A stretch of DNA of 64,000 nt from Alicyclobacillus kakegawensis NBRC 103104 (lineage in GTDB: Bacteria > Bacillota > Bacilli > Alicyclobacillales > Alicyclobacillaceae), in assembly GCF_001552655.1 (NCBI RefSeq), contig NZ_BCRP01000009.1:61383-125382 (forward strand), written 5' to 3'. The translations under genes and the position numbers were made by a program. Position 1 is the stretch's first letter; the number at the start of each line of letters is the position of its first letter. Positions 49,247-58,952 of the stretch are shown here, in pieces. The notes beneath the pieces are model-generated. The model had not been told where the DNA came from. It did no database searches and saw only the letters and a program-made list of their open reading frames with translations.

Positions 49247-51697
49247 ATGTCGCACCAGTCTGTCAGTGCAACAGGAAGGCCGGCAGCCAGGCCGGCCAAG
49301 GATGGATGGCGGGCACTATCCCTGCGGTTGGCGGAAGCCACCCTTCTCACTGGCCTGGCCTTGTTGCTGGGGCGGGCGTCCATCGGCCACGCCGTGTATC
49401 CGTTCGGACTGGCGCTTTACGTCGTCGCCAGCGAGGTCCTGGGCACCCGGCGCAGCCTCCCGGCCTACGCCGCGATAGCGGGAGCCTATCTGGGCGCAGG
49501 CCTCAACAACGCCCTGCTCGTATTCCTCACCTACCTCGTCTACCGTCTCCTGCGCAAGGCTCTGTACGCCCGTCGCCAGCCCGACCTGCATTGGCTCCCG
49601 TTTATCGCCGGCTTCGTCGACACCGCCGTGCGCCTGGCCGCCACCGGCGGCGTCTGGAACCGGTACGACGTGTTCCTCGCCTTCGCCGAAGGGGCGCTGG
49701 TGGTCATCCTCTCCCTCATCTTTCTCCAGTCGCTGCCTGTCCTCTGGTCCCACGCGGGCTCGGGCAGCCACAAACTGCGCCAGGACCAAGTGGTCAGCCT
49801 GGCGATACTGGTCGGTTCTGTCATCACCGGCATGAGCGGCATCAGCCTGGGCGGCATCAGCCTGGTCAGCGTCGCCGTCGATTGGGTGGTGCTCACCCTC
49901 GCCGGGGCCGGCGGCATTGGGCTCGGTCCCGCCACAGCGGTGGTGGTCGGCGTGCTCGCCATGCTGGATCACGCCCAGACCCTGGCCCAGGTCGCGGTCC
50001 TCGCCTTTGCCGGACTCCTGGCCGGCACCTTGAGGAGCACCGGTCGCATCTGGGGCGCCGTCGCTTTTGTCGGCAGCGTCAGCCTGCTCAGCCTCACCTT
50101 CGCGGACCGGCCGTCCGCGTTCCTGGCCACTGTGGCGGCCGCCGGCGTGGCCGCTGTGCTGTACCTGCTCTCGCCCGCCAGCCTGCGCGGGCGGATTGCC
50201 AGCTACGTGCCGGGCACGACCGAGCACCAAAGGTCGGAGCAGGCCCATGTCCGCCGCGTGCGCGCGCTGCTGTCAGAAAAGATGAACACCGTGGGCCAGG
50301 TGTTTGACGAGCTTTCCGTCACCTTCGCCGATCCGGGCGGCGGCGAATACGTCTCGGCCCGCCAGTTGCTCGACGAAGCGGTCGGTCGGGCGGCCAAGTC
50401 GGTGTGCAGCGGCTGCCCGCGCCGCGCCAAGTGTTGGGAGCAGGAGGGGTATCAGACCTACCAGGCGATTGTCCGCACGGTCGCCAAGCTTGAAGCGGCC
50501 CGCGGGCCCGGCACCATCCCCCCGGAAGAGCTGCGCCAACGCTGCATCCGCCTCGACTCGATGATGGGGGTGCTGCGCTACAACGTGGAGCTGATTGACC
50601 GCGACGCCAAGTGGCTGGCCAAGCTGCACGAGCAGTCGCGCCTGGTCTCCGCCCAGATGGCCGGGGTGGCCGCCGTCGTACGCCAGGTGGCGGATCGGAT
50701 GGAGACCGAGAACGAGGCGTCATTGGGAGGCGAGGAGCGCATCATGGCGGCGCTTGAGCAGCTGGGTCTGTACGTGAATCACGTGCACATCGTCAGCCTG
50801 GAATCGGGCAAGGTGGAAATCGAGGTCACGCAGCCCTCCCAGGGCGCCTATGAAAACTCGGTGCGCATGATTGCGCCGCTGTTATCGGGCATTCTGGGCG
50901 AACACATCTCCGTGAGTGAGGTGAGATCAGATGGACCTGGCCCGTGCACGGCCGTGTTCACCTCCGCGCGCATGTACAACGTCCGCACCGCGGTCGCCGC
51001 CGCCGCCCGCGACGGCCGGCTTGTCTCGGGAGACACCTACAGCGCGCTGGACCTGGGCAACGGCCGCTTCGCCATAGTGGTCAGCGACGGCATGGGCAAC
51101 GGCGAGCGGGCGCGGCGGGAATCCCGCGATGCCACCGAGCTGCTGAAAAAACTGCTGAAGGCCGGGTTCGACGAGCAAATGGCCATCAAGACGGTCAACT
51201 CGACCTTGCTCTTGCGGTCGCGCGAGGAGATGTTCACGACGCTCGATATGGCCTTGATAGACCTCTACTCGGCGCACGCCGAGTTCTTGAAGATTGGCTC
51301 CGCGCCCAGCTTCCTGCGCCGGGGCGGCGAGGTGCGGACCCTCACCGCGGCCAACGTGCCGATAGGCATTCTGCAGGATATCGACGTGCAGACCGTCGAT
51401 GAACAGCTGTCCCCCGGGGACATCCTGGTCTTCGTCTCCGACGGCGTCTATGACGCCGCGCAGAATCTCTACGATAAGGAGGACTGGTTGAAAAGGCAGA
51501 TTGAGCACCTGCAAACGGACGATCCGCAAGCCATCGCGGACACTCTGCTGGAGGCGGCTGTACGCATCAACCACGGGCAGATCCTCGACGACATGACGGT
51601 CCTGGTGGCCGTGTTGGAGCCGCACGAGCCGGAATGGGCGACGATTCCGGCCCAGGGGGTGGTGGGCCTGGGCGAACTGCGCCGGCGCGGGGCCTAG
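49247..51697 (+). CDS. spoIIE: Stage II sporulation phosphatase SpoIIE
   Basis: An 816-residue membrane PP2C phosphatase that dephosphorylates SpoIIAA to activate sigma-F and binds FtsZ at the polar septum. About ten N-terminal membrane segments (residues 25-330), a central region with CSGCPRRAKCWEQ, and a PP2C domain (about 590-800) with VVSDGMGNGERARRES and LVFVSDGVYD. ATG start after GGAGGAGG. Earliest forespore regulator encoded in the window. Confidence 0.97.
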   Translation: MSHQSVSATGRPAARPAKDGWRALSLRLAEATLLTGLALLLGRASIGHAVYPFGLALYVVASEVLGTRRSLPAYAAIAGAYLGAGLNNALLVFLTYLVYRLLRKALYARRQPDLHWLPFIAGFVDTAVRLAATGGVWNRYDVFLAFAEGALVVILSLIFLQSLPVLWSHAGSGSHKLRQDQVVSLAILVGSVITGMSGISLGGISLVSVAVDWVVLTLAGAGGIGLGPATAVVVGVLAMLDHAQTLAQVAVLAFAGLLAGTLRSTGRIWGAVAFVGSVSLLSLTFADRPSAFLATVAAAGVAAVLYLLSPASLRGRIASYVPGTTEHQRSEQAHVRRVRALLSEKMNTVGQVFDELSVTFADPGGGEYVSARQLLDEAVGRAAKSVCSGCPRRAKCWEQEGYQTYQAIVRTVAKLEAARGPGTIPPEELRQRCIRLDSMMGVLRYNVELIDRDAKWLAKLHEQSRLVSAQMAGVAAVVRQVADRMETENEASLGGEERIMAALEQLGLYVNHVHIVSLESGKVEIEVTQPSQGAYENSVRMIAPLLSGILGEHISVSEVRSDGPGPCTAVFTSARMYNVRTAVAAAARDGRLVSGDTYSALDLGNGRFAIVVSDGMGNGERARRESRDATELLKKLLKAGFDEQMAIKTVNSTLLLRSREEMFTTLDMALIDLYSAHAEFLKIGSAPSFLRRGGEVRTLTAANVPIGILQDIDVQTVDEQLSPGDILVFVSDGVYDAAQNLYDKEDWLKRQIEHLQTDDPQAIADTLLEAAVRINHGQILDDMTVLVAVLEPHEPEWATIPAQGVVGLGELRRRGA

Positions 51698-51811
51698 CCA
51701 AGATTCGCCGCGGGCACCGGATTGCGGTTGCAGGGTCCGCCGCGGGCATGGAATGACTCTCGCCAAGTTCGTCCATACTGCTAGAGTCAGCATGCACGAA
51801 AAGGTATGGGG

Positions 51812-52561
51812 GTGCGAGAGTTGGCAGAGACGCAAGCGACGCTCAAACAGATCCTGGTCATCACCGACGGCTGTTCCAACGTCGGCGAAGACCCGGTGGC
51901 CGCGGCGGAACGGGCGCGCCGGCAGGGGATTGCCATCAACGTCATCGGTGTCGTGGATAAAGGGGACATGGGCCGTCAGGGGCGTGAGGAGGCGATGTCT
52001 ATCGCCGACGCCGGTGGCGGCCTGTGCCGCATTGTCGAGCCGCAGGAGCTGTCGGCCACGGCGCAGATGCTCACCCACCAGACGGTGCAGATGACGCTGC
52101 AGCAGGTGGTCAACCAGGAGCTGATGCAGGCGCTCGGCAAGACGGTGGAGGATTTGCCGCCGAGCGAGCGGGTCAAGGTGGCGCGCGTGATGGAGACCAT
52201 GGAGGAGGAATCCTGCCTGGTGCTGGTCGTCGCGGTGGACACCAGCGCGAGCATGCGCGAGAAGATGCCGACCGTCCAGGAGGCCATACGGGACCTCAGT
52301 CTGTCCCTGCAGGCGCGCACAGGGCCGTCCCAGGTGGCGGTGACCATGTTCCCCGGGTCGGCCACCGAGATGGTGCGCACGGTGCAGCCGTTTGCGAACG
52401 GGGTGGACACGGACAAACTGGAGACGATGCTGGTGGCGCGCGGGGGTACCCCGACCGGGCCGGCCATCGCCTACGCCACGGACCTCCTGGCCTCGTGGCG
52501 AGGGGGCGGCAGAGAACCGGGGGACAGCGCCTGGCCGGGAGAACCGGCGGCCGGAGCGTGA
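51812..52561 (+). CDS. yabS: YabS, vWA-domain protein with permuted order
   Basis: A 249-residue protein. ILVITDGCSNVGEDP, normally the second half of a von Willebrand A fold, comes first; the MIDAS start VVAVDTSASM and the threonine element GGTPTGPAI come last. The halves are joined by a helical linker (about 85-140). The same order is expected for B. subtilis YabS. Role unknown. GTG 51812 is 7 bases after AAGG; ATG 51806 is possible. Sits between spoIIE and a kinase gene. Confidence 0.88.
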   Translation: MRELAETQATLKQILVITDGCSNVGEDPVAAAERARRQGIAINVIGVVDKGDMGRQGREEAMSIADAGGGLCRIVEPQELSATAQMLTHQTVQMTLQQVVNQELMQALGKTVEDLPPSERVKVARVMETMEEESCLVLVVAVDTSASMREKMPTVQEAIRDLSLSLQARTGPSQVAVTMFPGSATEMVRTVQPFANGVDTDKLETMLVARGGTPTGPAIAYATDLLASWRGGGREPGDSAWPGEPAAGA

Positions 52562-52567
52562 CGCGGA

Positions 52568-53482
52568 TTGACACTGAGTCCGGGCACGGCGGTTGTCGGC
52601 AGGTGGACGCGGCGCCGGATTGCCGTCGAGAGGGTGCTCGGAGAGGGCGCCAACGGACGCGTCTACCTGGTGCGCACTGAGGGTAGGGGGCAGGCCGCGA
52701 TGAAGGTCTGCCCTTCCTCGCAAGACACCGCGCTGGAGTGGGCGGTTTTGGAACAGATGCGCGGAGGCGCTTTCCCGCGCGGGTTTTTTATTGATGACGC
52801 CGCGGGTGTGCCTGCGTGCTTCTTCTATGTGATGGAGTGGGTTCCCGGCCAACCTCTCAGTCGCTGCGCCAGCCGACTCGGCGGAAGCGACTGGGACGAG
52901 CTGGTGCTGCAGCTGCTGCGCGGGTTGGCCGGTCTGCACCAAGGCGGGCATGCGTATTGCGACGTCAAGCCGCAAAACATCCTGATTGACCGCAAATTGT
53001 CCCTGACCGCGCGTTTTGTCGATGTAGGCGGCGTCACACCCTTTGGCCGATCCGTCCGGCAATTCACGCCCACCTATGACCGCGCCTTCTGGGGGTTTGG
53101 CGACCGTCGAGCCGATGCCCGGTATGATTTGTTCGCGCTGGCGTTGCTGGTCTGGTTTGCCTGGACGGGCGGTCCTCCGGCGAATATTCAGGCCCATCCG
53201 CCGGCCGCCCGCCGCCGGTACCTGGAGAAGGAGCTGGCGCAAATGCAGCGCTCGGCCAAAGGTCGGGTGCTGGCGGAGGCTGTGCGCGGGGGATGGACGA
53301 GCGCCCGCGGCTTCGCGAACGCATGGCAGGCGGCTCAACCGGGGAGCGTCCGCCAAGGTGGGACGCCCACGAGACCGGCGGCCAGGCGCTTGGACTGGAG
53401 CGAGCGGGTGATGTGGGGGTCCATCACACTGGCCGTCGCGGTGACCGCGGCGGCTTGGGTCTCCTACCTTCCATGGGCGTGA
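52568..53482 (+). CDS. yabT: Membrane-anchored Ser/Thr kinase YabT
   Basis: A 304-residue Hanks-type kinase: glycine loop GEGANGRVYLV, AMK lysine, catalytic YCDVKPQNIL in place of HRD, and DVG where DFG is usual. A single C-terminal membrane segment (WGSITLAVAVTAAAWVSYL) anchors it. B. subtilis YabT is DNA-activated, acts at the septum during sporulation and phosphorylates RecA. TTG start, 6 bases after yabS. Confidence 0.88.
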   Translation: MTLSPGTAVVGRWTRRRIAVERVLGEGANGRVYLVRTEGRGQAAMKVCPSSQDTALEWAVLEQMRGGAFPRGFFIDDAAGVPACFFYVMEWVPGQPLSRCASRLGGSDWDELVLQLLRGLAGLHQGGHAYCDVKPQNILIDRKLSLTARFVDVGGVTPFGRSVRQFTPTYDRAFWGFGDRRADARYDLFALALLVWFAWTGGPPANIQAHPPAARRRYLEKELAQMQRSAKGRVLAEAVRGGWTSARGFANAWQAAQPGSVRQGGTPTRPAARRLDWSERVMWGSITLAVAVTAAAWVSYLPWA

Positions 53483-53560
53483 CCCATCCGGGCTTTGGTC
53501 TGCCGCACCGGCTCTGGTATGATATGCAGCAAGAAAGGCGGGCAGGAGGCGTCATCACGC

Positions 53561-55027
53561 ATGGGCAGCAACTATCGGGAACGGCTGCAGCGGGAGTTGG
53601 CCGGCTGGCTCGAGGATGGACAAGGGCCGGTGGTGGCAGCCGTCTCGGGCGGGGTCGATTCGATGGTGCTGCTTGACGGGCTGCGCCGGGCGGCCGCCAA
53701 GGTGGGCCGGCCGGTGATGGCGGTGCACGTCCATCACGGGCTGCGAGCTGCGGCCGATGCGGACCTGGAGCTGGTGCAACGCACGTGCGCCGACTGGGGC
53801 GTGGCGTGCCGGGTGCGCCGCGTGCAGGTCGGACAGACCCCGAAGGGGGAGAATCGAGGCGTGGAGGCCAACGCCCGCCGCCTGCGCTACCAGGCTCTGG
53901 CCGCCGTGGCCCGGGAGGCCGGAGCGGGCCAGGTGTTTCTCGCTCATCACGCGGATGACCAGTTGGAGACCATCCTTTGGCGCCTGTTGCGCGGGACGTC
54001 GCTCACCGGCATCGGCGGCATGAGGGCGCGCAGCGTGCGCGAGGGGATGGAATGGCTTCGGCCTCTCCTGAAGTTTGAGAAGGCCTGGCTATACGCATAC
54101 GCGGCGGTGGAGAAGGTGCCCTTTCGGGAGGACGAGAGCAATCAAGCGACCGACTACACGCGCAACTACCTGCGCCACCAGGTGCTGCCCCGTCTGCGCG
54201 ACTTGGAGCCGAAGGCGGCGCAGATGGCCGTCCGTTTTTCCGAGGTGGTGCAAGAAGAGGACGCGTGGCTGGAGGAGCAGGCGTGGGCCGGCTTGCGCCA
54301 GTGCGTCCAGATGGAGCCGGGCCAGGCGGTCGTCGACCTGCCCCGATTTTTAGCCCTGGCTCGTCCTTTACAGCGTCGGATCGTTAAAATACTATTGTAT
54401 TGTTTGGCATCTGGTGACTGGACGTTGAGCCATATCGCGGCGGTGCTGAGCCTGGCTGAGTCCGCTCGGCCGTCCGGCTGCGCCACCCTGGGCATGGGGT
54501 TGTCCGCTTGGCGGGAATACGACCGGCTGTATGTCGGCTTGGTGACCCAGGGACACGGCGACAGGGACCTGACGGAGCAGCCGGCCGCGCAAACCTGGCG
54601 GCTGTTTGACGGGGCGCGCTGGGAGCATCGCGGGGCCGGCTGCGCGTGGCGGTTTGTCTGCCGCGCCTGGACACCCGCACTCGGGCTGAAGACGTCGAGC
54701 GCTTGGGAAACCCGCCTGCCTCCGTTGGCCCGGGTGACCGTGCGGACGGCTCGCGCGGGGGACAGGGCGCGCTTGTTGGGCCGCTCGGGCAGCCGCAAAC
54801 TGCAGGATGTGTTTGTGGACAGCAAGGTGCCGCGCCGACTGCGCGGCGTATGGCCGGTGGTGTGCGTGGAGGACGAGATCGTCTGGGTGCCCGGGTTGAT
54901 GCGGGCGGGATGCAGCCTGCTTGAGCCGGGCCAGGCGGCGGGTTGGGCCGTCACCTGCGTGGGGCCCAATCCCGCCTGCCTCCGTGGGCGCCCGGCCGCG
55001 TCGGACCGTCCGTTGACCGGAAAGTGA
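53561..55027 (+). CDS. tilS: tRNA(Ile)-lysidine synthase
   Basis: A 488-residue N-type ATP pyrophosphatase modifying C34 of tRNA-Ile to lysidine. PP-loop SGGVDS at 29-34, HHADDQLETILWRLLRG, the DESN segment and a C-terminal tRNA-binding domain (RLLGRSGSRKLQDVFVDSKV). ATG 53561 is 11 bases after AGGAGG. Upstream of hpt, as in Bacilli. Confidence 0.95.
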   Translation: MGSNYRERLQRELAGWLEDGQGPVVAAVSGGVDSMVLLDGLRRAAAKVGRPVMAVHVHHGLRAAADADLELVQRTCADWGVACRVRRVQVGQTPKGENRGVEANARRLRYQALAAVAREAGAGQVFLAHHADDQLETILWRLLRGTSLTGIGGMRARSVREGMEWLRPLLKFEKAWLYAYAAVEKVPFREDESNQATDYTRNYLRHQVLPRLRDLEPKAAQMAVRFSEVVQEEDAWLEEQAWAGLRQCVQMEPGQAVVDLPRFLALARPLQRRIVKILLYCLASGDWTLSHIAAVLSLAESARPSGCATLGMGLSAWREYDRLYVGLVTQGHGDRDLTEQPAAQTWRLFDGARWEHRGAGCAWRFVCRAWTPALGLKTSSAWETRLPPLARVTVRTARAGDRARLLGRSGSRKLQDVFVDSKVPRRLRGVWPVVCVEDEIVWVPGLMRAGCSLLEPGQAAGWAVTCVGPNPACLRGRPAASDRPLTGK

Positions 55028-55046
55028 ACGTCACAGGGAGGACAAC

Positions 55047-55586
55047 ATGCATCCAGATTTGGAAACCGTTTTATTCACGGAACAGCAGATTGCGGACAAG
55101 GTGGCCGAGATGGGCCGCCAGCTCAGTGTGGACTATAAGGATAAAAACCCGCTGATGATCTGTGTGCTCAAAGGCGCGGTGCTGTTCATGTCGGATCTGG
55201 TCAAGCGGGTGGAAGTTCCGTTGGAGATGGACTTCATGGCCATTTCCAGCTACGGCGCCTCCTCCAAATCTTCAGGTGTGGTGCGGATTTTGAAGGACCT
55301 GGAGCGGTCCATCGAGGACCGGCATGTGGTGATTGTCGAGGACATCGTGGACACCGGCTTGACCCTCAAATACCTGCGCGAACACCTGTTGCACCGCCGC
55401 GCCGCGTCCGTGAAGGTGGCGGCGCTGTTTGACAAGCCGGAGGGGCGGGCGGTCGATATTGCCCCGGACTACTGCGGTTTTACCGTGCCCAACCAGTTCA
55501 TTGTCGGATATGGGCTGGATTATGCGGAACGGTACCGCAATTTGCCGTATGTGGGTGTGCTCAAGCCCGAGGTGTATCAGAAATAG
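55047..55586 (+). CDS. hpt: Hypoxanthine-guanine phosphoribosyltransferase
   Basis: A 179-residue purine salvage enzyme. MICVLKGAVLFMSDL and the PRPP loop VVIVEDIVDTGLTLKYL are diagnostic. ATG 55047 has GGGAGGA upstream and lies 19 bases after tilS, so the two are co-transcribed. Confidence 0.96.
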   Translation: MHPDLETVLFTEQQIADKVAEMGRQLSVDYKDKNPLMICVLKGAVLFMSDLVKRVEVPLEMDFMAISSYGASSKSSGVVRILKDLERSIEDRHVVIVEDIVDTGLTLKYLREHLLHRRAASVKVAALFDKPEGRAVDIAPDYCGFTVPNQFIVGYGLDYAERYRNLPYVGVLKPEVYQK

Positions 55587-55696
55587 CCGGGTGCCCGAGG
55601 TAGTGGGGTTTGCGCTCGCGGGCACAGACTGTCACACTCCTTTCATTGTATGCCTGGTTGATGCCTGGGCGGACGCTGTTCCTGTGATTTTGCGTA

Positions 55697-55705
55697 TGAT
55701 ACAAT
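55697..55705 (+). promoter_or_regulatory. Candidate extended -10 promoter of ftsH
   Basis: TGA-TACAAT (55697-55705), about 30 bases before the ftsH start. No good -35 is seen at 17 bases. Confidence 0.45.
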
Positions 55706-55734
55706 AGTTCCGCCAGACCGGGAGGAGGCAAGGC

Positions 55735-57615
55735 ATGAACAGGTTTTACCGAAATATTGTCTTTTACGTATTAATCCTGTTGCTCGTCGTGGCGGTCGTC
55801 AACTGGCTGACGAGTTCCGGTCACACCCGCTCGGATCTTTCATATAGCCAGTTCGTCACGGAGGTCAGGCAGGGGGATGTGAAACGAGATCCAGGCGTCT
55901 TGATCACGCCGGAGGGCCTGACGGCCAGCATCGACGGCGAACTAACGGATGGCAAAAAGTTTTCTACGCGAGTCCTCCTCAACCATGACGTGACTCAGTT
56001 TCTTGAGGACAACAAGGTTCAGATGACGGTGGCCCCGCAACCGCGCGGCTCGATTTGGATGCAAGTCCTCGAATCGGTCCTGCCGTTCATCTTCCTGTTC
56101 ATCCTTATGTTCATCCTGTTCAACCAGGCTCAGGGCGGCGGCAGCCGGGTGATGAACTTCGGTAAGAGCCGGGCCCGTCTCTATACAGAAGAAAAGCGCA
56201 AGGTGACGTTCCGCGACGTCGCAGGTGCCGATGAAGAAAAGGCGGAACTGGTGGAAATTGTGGAGTTCCTGCGCGACCCCAAGCGGTTCTCAGCGCTGGG
56301 CGCCCGCATCCCCAAAGGCGTCTTGCTGGTCGGACCTCCCGGTACCGGCAAGACGCTGTTGGCGCGCGCTGTGGCGGGGGAGGCGGGGGTCCCGTTTTTC
56401 AGCATCAGCGGTTCTGACTTCGTCGAGATGTTTGTCGGCGTCGGCGCTTCTCGCGTTCGCGACCTGTTCGAGCAGGCGAAGAAAAACGCTCCGTGCATCA
56501 TCTTCATCGACGAGATTGACGCCGTCGGGCGCCACCGCGGCGCAGGCTTGGGTGGTGGACACGATGAACGGGAGCAGACGCTCAACCAGCTGTTGGTGGA
56601 AATGGACGGGTTTTCGTCGAACGAGGGCATCATCATCATCGCCGCCACCAACCGCCCGGACATCCTAGATCCGGCCCTGCTCCGCCCCGGCCGGTTTGAC
56701 CGCCAGATCATTGTCAACCGTCCGGACGTGAAGGGCCGTGAAGACATCCTGCGCGTGCACGCGCGCAACAAGCCGCTCAGCTCGGAGGTCAAGCTGGATG
56801 TGATAGCCAAGCGGACGCCCGGTTTCACCGGTGCCGATTTGGAGAACGTGCTCAACGAGGCGGCGTTGCTGGCGGCCCGCAAGCGGGAGTCGCAAATCAC
56901 GCAGGACGATGTGGACGAGGCTATCGACCGCGTCATGGCGGGGCCGGAGAAGCGCAGCCGGGTGATGACCGAGCACGAGCGGAAGCTGGTCGCCTACCAC
57001 GAATCGGGCCACGCTGTCATCGGCTATTTTGTGCAGAACGCGGAGACGGTGCACAAGGTCACCATCATCCCGCGCGGCATGGCCGGCGGTTACACCGTGA
57101 CGCTGCCCAAGGAAGACCGCTACTTCATGACACGGCAAGAAATGCTTGATCGCATCTGCGGTCTGCTCGGCGGGCGGGTGGCAGAGGAGATTGTGTTTGG
57201 CGAAATCAGCACCGGCGCGTCCAATGACCTCGAACGGGTGACCGAGATCGCCCGCCAGATGGTCACCCAGTACGGCATGAGCGACCGGCTCGGGTTGATG
57301 CAATACGGAAGCCGCCAAGGGCAGGTGTTCCTCGGCAAGGACCTCTCGACCGAGCAAAACTACAGCGACCAGGTCGCCTACGAGATCGACCAGGAGATGA
57401 AATCGATTGTCGAGTCCTGTCACGAACGCACGCGGGACATCCTGACGCAGCGGCGGGATCGGCTGGAAGCGCTGGCCCAGCTTTTGCTGGAGAAAGAGAC
57501 GGTGGATGAACAAGAGATCCGTGACCTGATGGAGGGAGGCCCCAGCGGCCCGCATGCTGACGCGGCCGGCCAAGCCCAACAACCCGAGGCGCACGACGAC
57601 AGCGGCCGCGATTGA
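55735..57615 (+). CDS. ftsH: ATP-dependent membrane zinc metalloprotease FtsH
   Basis: A 626-residue protease for membrane and regulatory proteins, including Spo0E in B. subtilis. Two N-terminal membrane segments (about 8-24 and 108-128) flank an external domain; AAA+ Walker A GPPGTGKT near 200, [33 protein letters not shown] and the zinc site HESGH (422-426) follow. The acidic tail varies. ATG has GGGAGGAGG upstream. Confidence 0.97.
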   Translation: MNRFYRNIVFYVLILLLVVAVVNWLTSSGHTRSDLSYSQFVTEVRQGDVKRDPGVLITPEGLTASIDGELTDGKKFSTRVLLNHDVTQFLEDNKVQMTVAPQPRGSIWMQVLESVLPFIFLFILMFILFNQAQGGGSRVMNFGKSRARLYTEEKRKVTFRDVAGADEEKAELVEIVEFLRDPKRFSALGARIPKGVLLVGPPGTGKTLLARAVAGEAGVPFFSISGSDFVEMFVGVGASRVRDLFEQAKKNAPCIIFIDEIDAVGRHRGAGLGGGHDEREQTLNQLLVEMDGFSSNEGIIIIAATNRPDILDPALLRPGRFDRQIIVNRPDVKGREDILRVHARNKPLSSEVKLDVIAKRTPGFTGADLENVLNEAALLAARKRESQITQDDVDEAIDRVMAGPEKRSRVMTEHERKLVAYHESGHAVIGYFVQNAETVHKVTIIPRGMAGGYTVTLPKEDRYFMTRQEMLDRICGLLGGRVAEEIVFGEISTGASNDLERVTEIARQMVTQYGMSDRLGLMQYGSRQGQVFLGKDLSTEQNYSDQVAYEIDQEMKSIVESCHERTRDILTQRRDRLEALAQLLLEKETVDEQEIRDLMEGGPSGPHADAAGQAQQPEAHDDSGRD

Positions 57616-57721
57616 TGTTGCCTTGTCGTTTCGTGGCTTACCGTTCACGCTAGCGGAGTGGTCGGCCACGGTCCGCGCGGTAACTTGGCTGGCGGATATG
57701 GTGAAGGAATGAGCCGGATAG

Positions 57722-57754
57722 CGAGCCCTCGGGTGCAGACTCGGGGGCTCGTTT
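57722..57754 (+). terminator. Terminator after ftsH
   Basis: CGAGCCC / GGGCTCG stem with internal pairing, then GTTTGC. The T-run is short. Confidence 0.6.
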
Positions 57755-57823
57755 GCACGGTGGCAAGGTAGCCTGTGCAGCCGGGGGCAAGCATTGCACG
57801 CGCAGAGAGGGGAGACAACGAGA

Positions 57824-58906
57824 TTGCGCTGGGTGGCGGTGAAGGATCTGAGGGAAGACTGCGTCCTGGCGCAGGATGTTCTAGACGAGCGAGGGCGGGT
57901 ACTGCTGGCCCGCGGCGTACGGCTCAGCGAAGGTTTGGTCCAGCGGCTGGTACGCATGGGTGTGCCGGCGGTGTGCATTGAGGATGAGCGGTTTGACGAT
58001 GTGGACGTCGATGAGGCGGTCGATGCGGCCACGCGAGGGCGTTTGATTGGTGCGACCCACGCCGCGCTGATGGAGCTGGCCGGGGCGTCCGCCTCGCGGC
58101 GGGCGGGGGCGTCGGCGGTCCGGGGCCGCCTGCGGCCGCTGGTCGATGAGGTGGTCGATTGTCTGGAGAGCGCGGAACACGCGGGGCGACACCTGTCCAG
58201 CGTGTACCTGACCGACGGGGAACTGTTTCACCACTCCGTGAATGTCACCCTGTTTGCGCTGGCGGTGGGGCTGCGCTTGGGCTTGCGACGCGATGAATTG
58301 GTGGCGCTGGGCATCGGGACCTTGCTGCATGACGTGGGCAAGCTGCGCATTCCGGCGCGCATCCTGAAAAAGCCGGGCCGGCTGACCCGCGACGAGTTTG
58401 AAGTGGTCAAGCTGCACACCAGTTACGGCTACGAACTGTTGGGGCAGCAGTCGGACCTGCTGGAGACCAGCCGGCTGATTGCATTGGAGCATCACGAACG
58501 GGTGGACGGATCGGGCTACCCGCGAGGGTTGAAGGAAGATGAGATCCACCTGTTTGGCCGCATCGTCGCTGTGGCGGACGTTTACGAGGCGCTGACCGCC
58601 CACCGTGTCTATCGGCGCGGTTATCTGCCGCACAAAGCGTACGAGATGATTCTTGGGGGCGGCGGTACGCAGTTCGACGGACAGGTGGTGGAAGCGTTTG
58701 TCGAGACCGTCGCCGTCTATCGGGTGGGGGCGAGTGTGCGTTTGTCGAGCGGGGAGTGGGCCGTGGTGGTAAAAAGCCCGCCCCGGCGCACGCAGCGGCC
58801 GGTGGTACGGGTGTTTGCGGACGCCAGTGGCCAACCCGTGCCGGAACCTTACGAATTGGACCTGATGGAGCACCCGACCATAGCGATTGTAGAATGCGCG
58901 ACTTGA
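57824..58906 (+). CDS. HD-GYP domain phosphodiesterase-like protein
   Basis: A 360-residue protein with the HD pair LLHDVGKLRIP (H169, D170), LEHHERVDGSGYPRGL (HHE plus GYP) and DVYEALTAHRVYRRG, a complete HD-GYP signature; these domains usually hydrolyse c-di-GMP. The N-terminal ~100 residues resemble a DUF3391-like lead-in and the last 70 a small beta domain. TTG 57824 is 9 bases after GGGGAG. It occupies the position of coaX in B. subtilis. Confidence 0.87.
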   Translation: MRWVAVKDLREDCVLAQDVLDERGRVLLARGVRLSEGLVQRLVRMGVPAVCIEDERFDDVDVDEAVDAATRGRLIGATHAALMELAGASASRRAGASAVRGRLRPLVDEVVDCLESAEHAGRHLSSVYLTDGELFHHSVNVTLFALAVGLRLGLRRDELVALGIGTLLHDVGKLRIPARILKKPGRLTRDEFEVVKLHTSYGYELLGQQSDLLETSRLIALEHHERVDGSGYPRGLKEDEIHLFGRIVAVADVYEALTAHRVYRRGYLPHKAYEMILGGGGTQFDGQVVEAFVETVAVYRVGASVRLSSGEWAVVVKSPPRRTQRPVVRVFADASGQPVPEPYELDLMEHPTIAIVECAT

Positions 58907-58952
58907 CGTTCTGCGCATGGCGCAGAGCGAAAGGGCAAATGGGGTGGAACGG

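Noticed and set aside
50927..53356. Minus-strand open frame of about 800 codons opposite spoIIE, yabS and yabT
   Set aside because: Spans three real genes and intergenic sequence; Arg/Gly/Gln-rich shadow translation.
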